From contig OX595992.1 in assembly GCA_951394045.1 (NCBI GenBank), positions 1,550,001-1,614,000 of the forward strand: DNA of 64,000 nt, given 5' to 3'. Below are positions 22,964-33,290 of this stretch, in pieces. A program made the position numbers and the translations under genes. The DNA comes from Nitzschia sp. DOCU1 (taxonomy: Eukaryota; Bacillariophyta; Bacillariophyceae; Bacillariales; Bacillariaceae). The notes under the pieces are model-generated. The model did not search any database. It saw nothing but the letters and a program-made list of their open reading frames with translations, and was not told the origin of the DNA. The number at the start of each line of letters is the position of its first letter. Position 1 is the stretch's first letter.

Positions 22964-23738
22964 ATGATGAAAGTATTGAGTTTATCGCTCCTGTTCGTTT
23001 CAGCTGTAAAAGGCTCTAGTATCCTCAAATATGTTCAGAATAGTGCTTACTGTAAGGGGAATTTGACGGACTTGGAGCTGGTCTCGGCGTCGTGTCCCGA
23101 CGAGGAATACTGCACCTGGGGTTCCGTCGTTTCAGTATTTCTTCAAGGTTAGTATTCCATCGATGACTTGCTTCGTATTTCCGAAATAATTTCTAATCTT
23201 GCCTGTTTGTTCGACTCTTGCAGTCAACGCTGCGGCAGATTTGCCTTACCAGACCAAACTAACCATCAGCCCAAGCGTCCCCCATACTACCGGTGGAACG
23301 TTTTCCTCCTATGAATATGAAGGCCTTATTTTAGATAGCTGTGGGACTAAACTGATGGAACCTGCTAGAGGGGATGCTGGTTATTCTTGTCCGGATGCTG
23401 GAATCTACAATTATCGAACAAACTTTACCATGTTTGGAAACGACACTGCTTGGTATGCAAACTTGTACGGATTCGACGTTGGGCTTGTTGTGAAAGTCTA
23501 TGATGCGACAGACAACTATTCCGAATATGGAGTGTGCTATGCTGAGCTGAAACTCAAAAGGGGGAAGACAAAGGAGAGTTCTGGTGCCGACGCTGGATGG
23601 GCCCTTTTTGGTGGTGGCGTTGCCTATCTTACTGGTGTGGCCGCTGCCAGGTACATTTCCCGCAAGCGAAAAGCGGCAATTGATCTAGAAGATGAGACCC
23701 AAGGCCCGACTACCTATTTTGAACTGGTTGTAGTATAA
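22964..23738 (+). CDS. Type I membrane protein of unknown function, paralogue 2
   Basis: Two exons (22964-23147, 23224-23738; intron 76 nt, phase 1) encode 232 residues. Signal peptide MMKVLSLSLLFVSAVKG, ectodomain with CPDEEYCTWGSVV, YSCPDAGIY and AWYANLYGFD, N-glycosylation sequons (NFT, NDT), one membrane helix (AGWALFGGGVAYLTGVAAA) and a cytoplasmic RKRKAAIDLEDE. These elements follow the same order in the gene upstream; the second intron of paralogue 1 is absent here. The cytoplasmic RKRxAAIxL motif is the best-conserved part and may be a sorting or interaction signal (inference). No known domain was recognised. Confidence 0.82.
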
Positions 23739-23880
23739 TGGGTACCATAGATTCGGTGGCTAGGCTAAGGACTGTACTGCAACAATCGCCCCCGTTTTTG
23801 GCGGACAAGAACGAGTGGGTAAGATGAGATCAATGTAGCAACCAATGTAAAAACAAAGTAGGTATATCAGTGTAGTTTAG

Positions 23881-24561
23881 TTATGAAATGACGCAATCGT
23901 CAAAGGCTCGACTTGATGCCTTGCTTCCTTTGGCAGGCTGTCCATCCCTGACAATTAGTTTTCGTCCTTGCATTTGAAAGGTATCTAACAGTCGCTGTTC
24001 CAATCTGTCTGACGTGAATCCTCCCGCCGCAAGATTGAAAATCGGTTGCCCTGGGACCAATAGTGCTGCTACCGTTTGTCCCGGATGAAGCCGTCCCGCC
24101 AAAAGCGACGACGGTGCCACTACCGTAATGACCGGTGGAAATCCCTTGAAACCAACCCCCAAACTCGATGACGCGGGGAGTGTGTGTTTGTAGAGTGCGC
24201 CTGGAACTGTGGTGTTGCTTCCAGCCGAGGAATCAACATAAAAGGGACTGGAGGATATCATGAGACGTCTAGGATTCCCTGCATTGGCTTGAATCAACGT
24301 CTGCAAATGTACAGGATCCACTAAACTGACAATTTCAATATCTGGCATGATTAGGCCATGGATATAATTGCCCACTGTCAACTGGCCCGCAACAGGACTG
24401 TCATAATGAACGACGGATATCTGGGGAGGACTTCCTTGCACTCCAAACTTCAAGTTCGCGGGCCCAATAGGTAAATCTACAAAGTAGACGCCATTGGAGG
24501 TATCTGGACCGACGGCGACTGCTTGAACAATCGGAATGTTGTCGTGGTTTTTCTTAGTCAT
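23881..24561 (-). CDS. Double PDZ-like domain protein
   Basis: Intronless, 226 residues from ATG 24561 (the frame extends upstream but MTKKNHDNIP is a clean soluble start). Two similar units of about 85 residues each follow the PDZ order: a strand with hydrophobic residues (FVDLPIGPANLKFGVQG; HTLPASSSLGVGFKG), PPxIxVV, an LxAGxLxxG(D/Q)-like turn (GQLTVGNYI; GRLHPGQTV), then a helix and a final RxLxIx strand (RRLMISS; RKLIVRDG). PDZ domains bind C-terminal peptides. The GLGF-type carboxylate loop is degenerate (KFGV, GVGF), so peptide binding is uncertain. No membrane segment or catalytic domain. Weak repeat in the 5' flank is listed separately. Confidence 0.6.
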   Translation of the reverse strand: MTKKNHDNIPIVQAVAVGPDTSNGVYFVDLPIGPANLKFGVQGSPPQISVVHYDSPVAGQLTVGNYIHGLIMPDIEIVSLVDPVHLQTLIQANAGNPRRLMISSSPFYVDSSAGSNTTVPGALYKHTLPASSSLGVGFKGFPPVITVVAPSSLLAGRLHPGQTVAALLVPGQPIFNLAAGGFTSDRLEQRLLDTFQMQGRKLIVRDGQPAKGSKASSRAFDDCVIS

Positions 24562-25108
24562 GATTCTGGATTGTCGTTTCAGAGAATAGGTACATAATCG
24601 TTCGAATTGTGAGGATTGCTGATTTGGGAAAGAAAAGTGAAATGGATGATGAACGAAAGCCCGATCCAAAGAATGGTTGAGAGGATTGCTGATTTGAAAG
24701 TGAGATGGATCGATGAATGGTCGAAAATCCGAATGGCTTCACACCATCACGCTCTCCCAGAGTAGAAAGACGAAATGAAGGAAATCCAAATCGTGCGTTG
24801 GGGGCAGTTTGATTCCCGCAGATTCCTTGGCACAAAATTCATGTAAACATCTACCGGTACTTGCGCAAAATGTTAGTGGAAAGGCTACTGCTCCGCGTAC
24901 GACGGCCAGGTCGTCTCTATTGCAACGGTCGACAATGACCGGCATCATATCACATCATCGACATACGAACTCGAACCCTTCCTGACTTCTCGCTTCTTCC
25001 CATTGTCTACTACAAAAAGATAGACGCTTCCCACCTCGGAGCCACAGGGTTTGTTGTGTTAGTCAATCATCGCATCGCGTTACATTCATCATCATCAGCA
25101 TCAGCATC
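24562..25108. promoter_or_regulatory. Divergent promoter region, PDZ-like / PTEN-like genes
   Basis: 547 bp between divergent starts. It has an imperfect direct repeat near the PDZ-like gene and a CAT/CAG-rich trinucleotide stretch (about 25084-25110) running into the PTEN-like ATG. One TACCGGTA palindrome at 24852. Confidence 0.45.
24611..24719. repeat. Imperfect direct repeat in a 5' leader
   Basis: The 16-mer GAGGATTGCTGATTTG occurs near 24611 and again near 24680, each followed by a GAAATGGATGATGAA / GAGATGGATCGATGAA type segment. It looks like a short duplication in the leader of the PDZ-like gene. Confidence 0.7.
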
Positions 25109-27350
25109 ATGTGGTCGTCGTCATGGACTAAAGGAATTACAGATGTCCTCGAAAAGACTGGGGAAGCTATTTCGCAAGCTGAAAAGAAGGCCACCAAAGG
25201 ATTGACAGAGGCCTTGGAGAAGACGGGAGACGCCATTACGCAAGCGGCTACCAAGGCTACGCACCGGGATGCGCCCGCTGGTACTACCGGTAGTGATGCT
25301 GCTGCGGAAGGGACTGCTCCTGCTAGTAGTAGCATTCCGTTCAAAGCTCCACAGTTGGAGGTAAATCGCGAGAAAGTGTTGAAAAATCTGCAAATGGGAT
25401 GGTCGTCAGTAGTGGAAGGCACCAAACAAGCAGTGGAGGCCACAAAGGAGGCAGTGGAACTGGAACGAAGTCGTTTGGAACAAAATTTCCTTCGCAAACA
25501 AGGATTTTACAAGCGCGATCCGAGACTTCCGTTGGATGTAGAAGCCCTAAGAGACGCAGAGGTGGTTTACGTGACAGATCGAATCTTGACCATGAGTCAT
25601 CCAGCCATGGCCAGTAGCGTCAATGCGTCCATTACAGCGCAGCGAAAGCTGGCGGCTGTAGGGCAATTGTTGCAACGTAGACACGACGGCAGATTTTTGG
25701 TGTGGAATTTGAGTGAAATGGACTATGATATTTCCGTCTTGGACGATCAAGTCCTGACGTTTAGCTTTCCTGGCAGCCCGTCGCCGCCTCTCGGACTCTT
25801 ATTGAAATTGCTAGTATCCATGGAAAATTGGATGAAGGCAGATGACAGAAATGTAGCTGTAGTACATTGTTTGACTGGAAAAGGTCGAACGAGCACAGTA
25901 CTGGCGGCATTTTTGTGTTGGATGGGAGAAGCTGGGTTTAGTGATATCAATCAAGCATTGGAGTACATTGCCAAGTGCAAACAAATCTCTGTCGATGAGC
26001 TGACGATTCCGTCACAACGTCGGTATGCTTCCTACTTTAAGAACATGCTGGATGGTGTACGACCGGCCCAGCCGCCGCTTTTGCTCAAACGAATTATTAT
26101 GAGCGAGGCTCCAAAGGTAAGAATTGATATATACCGTACAATGCAGTTCGATTGAATCATCGCACGTCCCTTACGGCTTATTTGTCTACTACTAGTTTGC
26201 CAAAGGCCCCCCGCGCGAGAATATGGAAGAGACTCCTGACGACGAAAAGAAATTGATGGGTTGTGCACCGTACCTTCAACTCTTCAAGAACGGAAAACTC
26301 ATCTTCACAACAGCAGCAAACCTCCATGTACAACAGACGGACGAGGAATTACCTTTTGTACAGGTTGTCGACGGGACGGTTCCATTTAATGTCGAGGAGG
26401 TGATTCAGGGTGACATTTTGATTCGATGCCGCCACTTGACGTTCAATAAACAACGAGTCTCCATGTTTAGGGCAGCCTTTCATACTGGATATGTCCCACC
26501 AAATGTCTTGAGATTGACGAAATCTCAGCTCGATGGAGCCTGCACCGACAAGCGATTTCCGGATGATTTCTTTTTGGATTTGATTTTTGAAAAGGTAGAT
26601 ACGGAGACTGCGACAAAGCATTTGGAGGAGCAGGCTGCTGACGAGCACGCAGACGGAGGGGACGGTAGTCCAGCAAAAGGAGGAAAGGGACCGGTAGTCA
26701 AGGCAGCTAGCTATGATGCCATGCTCCAAGGAGATTCTCGATTCTGGGACGTGATTGCCAACCGTCGGCAGGAACAGTCGTCACAAAAGAAGAAAGATCC
26801 TCTGTGGGGACCGACTGTCGGCCGAAGACGTGGAGAAGGCAAGAAAAAAGCTGCAACAAAGGAATCTGATACTGCGCCGAAGGAAAGAACACCATTTGAT
26901 ACGTTTAGCATTGGAAACGAATTCGACTTCCTTCCTGTCGAACCAACTGCGGCGGCCGAACAGAAGCCCGCCGAAAAGGATTCGTTGATGGAAGCGCTCG
27001 GTGCTCTCGACGACGAAGAGGTAGAGACAGAAGAGGTAGTCTTTGAGGATACTGCACCGAAGGCCAGTACCCAGCCCACTGAAACTACTGCGGAATCACC
27101 GTCTGGCGCAGTATCAACCTCCGAAACCGCCGAAAACAAACCGTCGACAGCAGAAGATTCAAACGCAGCATCCAAAGATACAACGCCGGCGCCTTCCCGG
27201 GCCTCGTCCACCGTAGATGGCTTGGATGACATGGATGCACTACTGGCAGCGACTGAAGATGACCTAGGGGATATCAATCTCGATGATTTTGATGACGATG
27301 AGGATCTAGGCGATTTGGAGGCCATGTTGAAAGCGGGTAACGATATTTAG
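25109..27350 (+). CDS. PTEN-like phosphatase with C2 domain
   Basis: Two exons (25109-26116, 26196-27350; intron 79 nt) encode 720 residues. An N-terminal region of about 140 residues has repeated amphipathic helices (TEALEKTGDAITQAATKATH). The phosphatase core carries HCLTGKGRTS with catalytic C254 and R260 (Cx5R). In PTEN the loop is CKAGKGR; the first Lys is Leu here while the second Lys is kept. A PTEN-type C2 domain follows (YLQLFKNGKLIFTT ... GDILIRCRHL ... FFLDLIFEK). The last 200 residues are acidic and Ser/Thr-rich, ending in a strongly acidic block. Likely acts on phosphoinositides or phosphoproteins at membranes; the missing Lys makes PIP3 preference uncertain. Auxilin-type pseudophosphatases lack the catalytic Cys, which is present here, so it should be active. 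Confidence 0.87.
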
Positions 27351-27359
27351 CCGTCGCAA

Positions 27360-29693
27360 TTACTTGTTGTCGTCCATGGAGCTCCTTAGGTAAGGACGGC
27401 TTGCATCTTCCGCAGCAACGATCCTCGACGAGGACGGAACGCCACTAGCGATGTCTTCTCTTGAAACCACAACGCCTCTCATTTGCCACGAAGCCATCTC
27501 GCCTGTGTGCGGCAAAGTGCTGTTGTTTCGCTTGATGCTCAACAAGGTAGTGTTGAGCGGCAAGACAAGTGGTTCTGTGAGTCCATCAGCACTGTTTCCC
27601 CACAGACAAGGTGGTATCGCCAAATAACCCTTCTCGTCGAATACATCTTGTGATTTTCCGAATATCGGCTCCACATGACACAGCAACTCGCCCGTGTCCC
27701 CATTGTAGAGCTCCATCGATAGACAAGATGGAGCATGACAGTGAGGACCTGCATAGATTAGCTGAATTCCCGCAGTTTTCTCCTCGTCTCTGCTTCCCTC
27801 GCCAGTACAATACGACGAGTCGATCGTACTACAGTCATCAAGAAGATCAATCACCTTCAACCGAGAAGAAATGACGTGAACGCATTGGGATGGTGGCGTG
27901 CCCTCGACACATTGCGGAACGTCGTACTCTCCCGCAAATGCCTCGGTCTGCATGTAAAAGCGGACAAGATTTTTATGGCTCTTGAATTCTTCAAAATAAA
28001 AACGAAATTTCAGCCGATACTCAAGAGTTTGATCGGACCAGGGAACTTCCTGATCCTGGTCCAGGAGAAAGTGGTTATGGCGGCAACAACTGAGTCCTCC
28101 TTGATAAGTCTGTACCCAGCAAGTGGGGTTCTGCTGATTCACAAGGTCAGATCGTGGATAAGGGGCGCACTTCTTGTTGAAACTAGCGCCTCCGATGGTA
28201 CCTTTGATCCCAGCTTGGCACAATTCGACGGACTGCTTCACAGGCAAAAGCGTGACATGGCTGGCCCCATGGCCGCAGTGCTGAGCAAAGGCCTTGCTAC
28301 AACCTGTCGCGAGGATAACCTCAATCGACGGTTGGGACGGGTCGAATGTGTAGTCATCGTCACTATCGCCCTGCAGTTTGCGAGTCAAATGAATGGTACG
28401 TATACCATTTGCCACCTTGTTTGAAACTACCTCCACACTCGTGCTCAGCACCGTACCCGGCCCATGGAATCCAAGCTTGCGTTCCTCTACATGGTCGTCG
28501 TAGACCACAATCGCATATGGTCCTCCCATAGGGCACTCATCGGATTCCATATCAATACACATTCTATCGGCACCAAACCCTACGCCAAACCAAGCATCCG
28601 CTGGCCCAGTCAAAGTGATCTGTACGGCATCCATGGATTCTGAAGCCTTCAAATTCAACGTCATATTTACAACTCCAACCGCTGCGCCCACAACATGCTG
28701 TTGATCAGCATTCTCAAAAACCAACGAAGACTCTGCCGTATTCCATGTCGCTGTCAAGGTTCCGTCGCTATCGAGACTAGCGCTGCATCCAGTGGGAAGC
28801 GATTCGTCGTTCACTGTTTGGTATTTATATCCCGCGGAGGCAAGCACCGTCTGAGACGCCAGGAAGCACTCGGAAGCGTTGTGGATGGGTCCAACACAAG
28901 GGCTGTTTTCATCATTATCAATTTGATATGTCATGTGAAGTTTTTTCGGTAAACGATCCGTGCAAGGGCATTCCAGCAATCCATTGTAACCAGCTGATGC
29001 GGGTATCTTGGATTCTCGAGGCATTGGTCCAGGAAGAAAGGATGAGTTCTTCATGTTTCGGTTCCAGGTATCTATCTGCATGGGAACGATATGGAAAGTA
29101 TCAGGAGACTGAAGGACTTGTGCGTATCCCGGAGGGTATCCATGGTAGCTCATGCGCATTTCTCCCCCATTTCCTTCCGAGAAAAAGTGAACTTGTGGTA
29201 AGTCATGGGCATTTTTATCCAAAACTTGAGCCATCCATTGACTGCTGGCTCCATGATTCATTCCCAAACGCTCCATGGACTCATCAACGTCGGTCATCAC
29301 CATTTTGGTGGTCTTGGAGTTGAGAATATAAGCGCAGTAGTGGTGATTGTAGGCCCAGGTGATGGGCACCGAGACTTCTTCTCCCGCAGAATTCAACATC
29401 ACTTGGTCCACCTCATATCCCGTGATAGCCATGGCCTTACCACCCGCAAATCGATTAACAATATCAGGAGGAAGAGGGATGTCTCCATGTGCAGTCCAAT
29501 GAACTTGGCTGTACAGTGAGCGGATCGGGTTTGAATAAACAACGAAGAACTCGCGTTCGTTCGAATAGTCGGCTTCAAAGGCATCACTGTTCGCGATTCG
29601 ATAATGCGGGCCGTTCATGTTCTCGCCAAGCACTCCATGACAACAAATTGCTGCTACTAGAGCTATAGCGAATGATGAAGCGGGTGGCTTCAT
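27360..29693 (-). CDS. Secreted DOMON-domain protein
   Basis: Intronless, 777 residues with signal peptide (MKPPASSFAIALVAAICCHG). The N-terminal 330 residues contain conserved His/Tyr segments (YNHHYCAYILNS) and cysteine pairs (LECPCTDRLP). A DOMON-like beta-sandwich follows at about 330-480 (VQITLTGPADAWFGVGFGA ... VILATGCSK). The C-terminal 280 residues are Cys-rich with CWVQTYQGGLSCCRHNHFLL and several sequons. DOMON domains bind haem or sugar in redox enzymes; the combined layout may correspond to the plant SURNod19-type family, but I am not certain. The many cysteines and lack of a membrane helix fit an extracellular protein. Only 9 bp separate its stop from that of the PTEN-like gene, so the 3' UTRs must overlap. 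Confidence 0.72.
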   Translation of the reverse strand: MKPPASSFAIALVAAICCHGVLGENMNGPHYRIANSDAFEADYSNEREFFVVYSNPIRSLYSQVHWTAHGDIPLPPDIVNRFAGGKAMAITGYEVDQVMLNSAGEEVSVPITWAYNHHYCAYILNSKTTKMVMTDVDESMERLGMNHGASSQWMAQVLDKNAHDLPQVHFFSEGNGGEMRMSYHGYPPGYAQVLQSPDTFHIVPMQIDTWNRNMKNSSFLPGPMPRESKIPASAGYNGLLECPCTDRLPKKLHMTYQIDNDENSPCVGPIHNASECFLASQTVLASAGYKYQTVNDESLPTGCSASLDSDGTLTATWNTAESSLVFENADQQHVVGAAVGVVNMTLNLKASESMDAVQITLTGPADAWFGVGFGADRMCIDMESDECPMGGPYAIVVYDDHVEERKLGFHGPGTVLSTSVEVVSNKVANGIRTIHLTRKLQGDSDDDYTFDPSQPSIEVILATGCSKAFAQHCGHGASHVTLLPVKQSVELCQAGIKGTIGGASFNKKCAPYPRSDLVNQQNPTCWVQTYQGGLSCCRHNHFLLDQDQEVPWSDQTLEYRLKFRFYFEEFKSHKNLVRFYMQTEAFAGEYDVPQCVEGTPPSQCVHVISSRLKVIDLLDDCSTIDSSYCTGEGSRDEEKTAGIQLIYAGPHCHAPSCLSMELYNGDTGELLCHVEPIFGKSQDVFDEKGYLAIPPCLWGNSADGLTEPLVLPLNTTLLSIKRNNSTLPHTGEMASWQMRGVVVSREDIASGVPSSSRIVAAEDASRPYLRSSMDDNK

Positions 29694-30097
29694 TGTCAGC
29701 TACACAACCTCAAGTGAAATGTGGCAGTTCAGAGCAGAATCTTGAGATACAATCCAAAAGAACAGTGATAAAAGAAGTCGATCGTGCTACCGGTAGTTAA
29801 TATCGCGGCGCGGTTGATCATTGAGTGAGTCAGTCGATGAGATCGATGGAGTCATTTTGTTCAAAGTTTTCTGTCTGTACGCCGTACCGGTACTCGTGAC
29901 ACACGTGCCGGCACGCGCATTGTATCCATCGTCAGAGATTTTGTTTTGCGCCTTTGCTTTTTGCATGATGATGCATTAGATGTCTACTTTCTCTTTTATC
30001 TCCGGGCCCATCCTACTCCAGTATTGGGCAAACAGTTGATTGATAGCATTATTGGTTGAAAGACCTTCAGTGGTGGGGATCCCCTCTAGAAAATATC
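29694..30097. promoter_or_regulatory. Divergent promoter region, DOMON / PI synthase
   Basis: 404 bp between divergent starts. Two TACCGGTA palindromes lie at 29788 and 29885. No other element was recognised. Confidence 0.45.
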
Positions 30098-30982
30098 ATG
30101 TCGTCTACGACGGCAAAAGACGTCCTCCTTTACGTTCCAAACTTGATTGGATATTTTCGCGTTCTATGCACGCTTCTTTCGCTGCTTCTCATGATGGCAT
30201 ATCCGAGACTCTGGCTGGTTGCGACTCTGCTATATGTGTCAAGCTTTGTGGGTGATCTATTCGGTAGGTTATATGCAATGATCTTCCTTTCCTGTCCTTT
30301 TGCTGAACCCTCATCCTCATTCAAGCTTCCTACATTCCCACCTTTGCGGATTTCTAATCGTTCATCACCGTTCGATCCCTCCTGCTGCAGATGGACTTGT
30401 GGCCCGAAAACTGAATCAGACCAGTACATATGGGGGATTGTTGGACATGGTCACTGATCGTTGCTCCACTCTTGGCCTCCTCTACGTACTTGGTGGGGAC
30501 TATGCATCTTTAGACCAAGGCATTGGATTCCCGGTGTTTCGATGCGTAAGTGAAGTGGCGATATTTCGAAGGAAATACGGGAATTCAACCAGCTCATTGT
30601 GCTCGTTTTTATCTCTCTCTACTAGACCTTCCTGTCATTAATCTTGCTGGATATCAGCTCCCACTGGTGTCAAATGTATTCGACGAGTGCCCTGGGGAAG
30701 CACCACAAATCGGAAGATGGGAATGAGGGACGCAACTTTTTGGTGCGGTGGTTCTACAAATACTACTATTTTTTTGGCTATTGTTGCGTCTCCGCTGAAT
30801 TCACCTACGTTTTCGCCTATGCCATTCAATTCACGGAAAATATGTGGTGCGATCCCTTGCTAAAACTTCTTTTGGTGGGATGCATTCCTGGATGTGCCAT
30901 GAAGCAAGCGGTCAATGTAATGCAACTGCAGTCGGCGTGCTATGCCGTCGCTGAAAGCGATGCGGATTCGAAAAACAAATAA
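30098..30982 (+). CDS. PIS1: CDP-diacylglycerol--inositol 3-phosphatidyltransferase (PI synthase)
   Basis: Three exons (30098-30263, 30391-30545, 30626-30982; introns 127 and 80 nt) encode 225 residues, the usual size for eukaryotic PI synthase. The first intron splits the codon for D56; joining restores the complete CDP-alcohol phosphotransferase motif DG(x)2AR(x)8G(x)3D(x)3D at residues 56-78 (D56, G57, A60, R61, G70, D74, D78 all present). The remaining protein has several membrane helices and the segment SSHWCQMYSTSALGKHHKS typical of PI synthases. It makes phosphatidylinositol from CDP-diacylglycerol and myo-inositol in the ER membrane, the precursor of the phosphoinositides used by PTEN-type enzymes. 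Confidence 0.94.
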
Positions 30983-31023
30983 TCATGACCATAATATTTC
31001 GTTCTCTACATAGCGTGCCTGAT

Positions 31024-32760
31024 CTATTGCCTCCACACATTCTTCCAAACGTCGTCAATTCCTCCTTTGGGTTTCCGCGTTGCGAAAAAGTTTTGGAGAC
31101 TCGCTTCAAAGTCTTCTGGGCGAACGTGGGGTGTTAATCCTACAGTGTTGCCCTCTCGTAGTGCCGAGCTGACTCTACGTACCGCTCGAATAGCAGCTTC
31201 GTTTACCAAGAACTCTAGTTCCGCTCCGCTGAACCCCGGCGTCAAAGCTGCAATCGCTGAGAGGTCTACGCGCTCGCCAACGCCCAAGGCGTTCGGCCGT
31301 CGCTCATCCACTCCTTGCCCCTCTTGGAACCCAGGTAGTTTGCGAGCATGGACTCGCAGAATGTTTTCCCGCCCCTTGGCATCAGGAAGGCGCAAAGTGA
31401 CAATACGGTCAAAACGCCCGGGTCGAATGAGCGCCGGATCCAAGACTTCCTTTCGATTCGTCGCGGCCAGCACACATATTCGTTTGTTAGAATCTAGACC
31501 GTCCATGCATGCCAACAATTGATTCAAGGTTTGTTCCGCTTCGTCGTTGCCGCGGCTTCCAACAAAGGAGTTCCCGGAATCTCTCGCTTTTCCAAGAGCA
31601 TCCAACTCATCGACAAAAATGATGCAGGGTGACATTCGGGTGGCTCGTTCAAAAAGTTTACGAACACGTGCGGCTCCGCGACCAACAAACATTTCAACAA
31701 AATCAGAGCCACTGCAATACAGCAAGGGAACTCCTGCCGTCGCTGCGGTAGCCCTGGCTAACATGGTTTTACCAGTGCCAGGAGGACCTTCCAGCAAAAG
31801 ACCCGTCGGTGCACGGGCACCGAGGATAGAATATTTTTCTGGGTTTCGAAGGGCATCCACGAGTTCCATAACTTCGTTCTTGGCATCATCAATGCCCTGA
31901 ATGTCCGTAAAGGAGGCGGATGGCAGAGAGCTGACAGTAGAGGACGACGCCAGTTTTCCTGGAATATCTCCCGCCCCTGAATTGCCACTGAATGTCTTGT
32001 ACATACGCCATAAAATCAACATATAAAAGCTCAAGACGGCTCCTCGCAGCGCTAACCCAACTGTATTAGCCCGAGGTCTTGGTTGTGCAGAAAAAGGAAT
32101 GCCATTGGCACGCAAATGTTGGATCAAGTCCGGCGTGGCTGGTACTTTCCGCGAATACGCCATGACACGCTTGCTTTCACCGTCTTCTGTAGCTTCTTTA
32201 GTGAGCCGGTATACTACAGTCTCTGGACCTATTCGCAAATTGTCCACTGCCACACCACTCTTGGATGCCGATTCTTCACACAAATCCAAAAAACTGCTGT
32301 AGGGCAGCTCAATTGGCGGCCCCATGTATCCCGCGCCGCCACTATGCGAATACTGATAATTGACGTAGGCCTTGCGGCCAAGGGATCCAAAAATTAAAGT
32401 CAACGTCAACATCTGCATCAAAACGATAGCCTTGGCGCGTCGCGATAGCCTGGCAAAACGAGCCGATACCTTGGGTGGATACGCCCTGAGCCGACGGACA
32501 ACTTGCCGTAGCGCCGCAATCATTTTCCCGACCAGGTTCTTTTTATTGGGAGACATGCCATCGCCAGAGGACGACAAAAATAATGTGCACGCATTTCGGC
32601 CGACAGCCTCATGGTGCAGCTGAAATCCACGACGGTTTGAATGGACGGCAGACACGATGGAAGGAGGGGCATGGATTCTCGTGGAACGCAAATGCAATCC
32701 TTCGGCTGACAGCATGCTGCCCGTCCAGAAAAGGAGGAGGGCATTTGCTATCGATCTCAT
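31024..32760 (-). CDS. FtsH-like AAA+ protein lacking the M41 peptidase domain
   Basis: Intronless, 578 residues from the first ATG (32760). N-terminal [21 protein letters not shown] reads as a signal peptide, possibly the first part of a bipartite plastid presequence, although no clear ASAFAP-type motif is seen. One or two membrane segments flank a lumenal FtsH-type domain ([17 protein letters not shown] ... [13 protein letters not shown]). The AAA module is complete: Walker A GPPGTGKT near residue 325, pore loop [14 protein letters not shown], Walker [11 protein letters not shown], second region of homology [18 protein letters not shown] and the AAA lid. It ends shortly after the lid; no HExxH zinc site follows, and only 41 bp remain before the convergent PI synthase gene, so no peptidase exon can fit. 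It resembles plant FtsHi (inactive) proteins in principle, though those usually keep a mutated domain. Confidence 0.88.
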   Translation of the reverse strand: MRSIANALLLFWTGSMLSAEGLHLRSTRIHAPPSIVSAVHSNRRGFQLHHEAVGRNACTLFLSSSGDGMSPNKKNLVGKMIAALRQVVRRLRAYPPKVSARFARLSRRAKAIVLMQMLTLTLIFGSLGRKAYVNYQYSHSGGAGYMGPPIELPYSSFLDLCEESASKSGVAVDNLRIGPETVVYRLTKEATEDGESKRVMAYSRKVPATPDLIQHLRANGIPFSAQPRPRANTVGLALRGAVLSFYMLILWRMYKTFSGNSGAGDIPGKLASSSTVSSLPSASFTDIQGIDDAKNEVMELVDALRNPEKYSILGARAPTGLLLEGPPGTGKTMLARATAATAGVPLLYCSGSDFVEMFVGRGAARVRKLFERATRMSPCIIFVDELDALGKARDSGNSFVGSRGNDEAEQTLNQLLACMDGLDSNKRICVLAATNRKEVLDPALIRPGRFDRIVTLRLPDAKGRENILRVHARKLPGFQEGQGVDERRPNALGVGERVDLSAIAALTPGFSGAELEFLVNEAAIRAVRRVSSALREGNTVGLTPHVRPEDFEASLQNFFATRKPKGGIDDVWKNVWRQ

Positions 32761-33290
32761 GATGGCCCAGGGCTTTCTCTCTCTGCCACAAAAACTTGGA
32801 ATGTGGATCAATGGCAAAAGGGAGAGCCTTTAAATGGTTCTGCGTACGATGATACGAATTTCATTTTTTCCTCAACATAATGAAATTTGTTGTCTATCAA
32901 CCTTCTCCACGTGGCGAGAAGAACGGTTGCCTTACGACTCGACTCAGGCGATTCATACTCACGACTGACAGACAGCCCGAGGACATTGGGCCCAATGAAA
33001 AGGTCTCGTGACTCGTACAGACCGATATTTAAAGGGCCTGTATGTTTAAAATGTGACTCACACTGCGACATTTTGGACAATTGCGCGCGGCGATCCTTGT
33101 CGGTGTCGTGTGGGGGGTGGATGCCTCTCCACTCTTCCTCCGCTCACGTCTCTCCCAGCATTTCACCAGATGGTGCCACATCGACGACAACACGAACCAA
33201 AGAATACCAAAAGAGTTACAGCGTTTGAGATTCATGACTCTTGTTGTACTTGCGTGCAGTTTTCCTTCTTTATTTATTTGAACAATCACA
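32761..33290. promoter_or_regulatory. Divergent promoter region, FtsH-like / repeat protein
   Basis: 530 bp between divergent starts. Frames inside it lack recognisable products. Nothing specific seen. Confidence 0.4.

Noticed and set aside
26711..27325. 204-codon minus-strand frame
   Set aside because: Antisense to the acidic C-terminus of the PTEN-like gene; Ser-rich product is the mirror of Asp/Glu codons.
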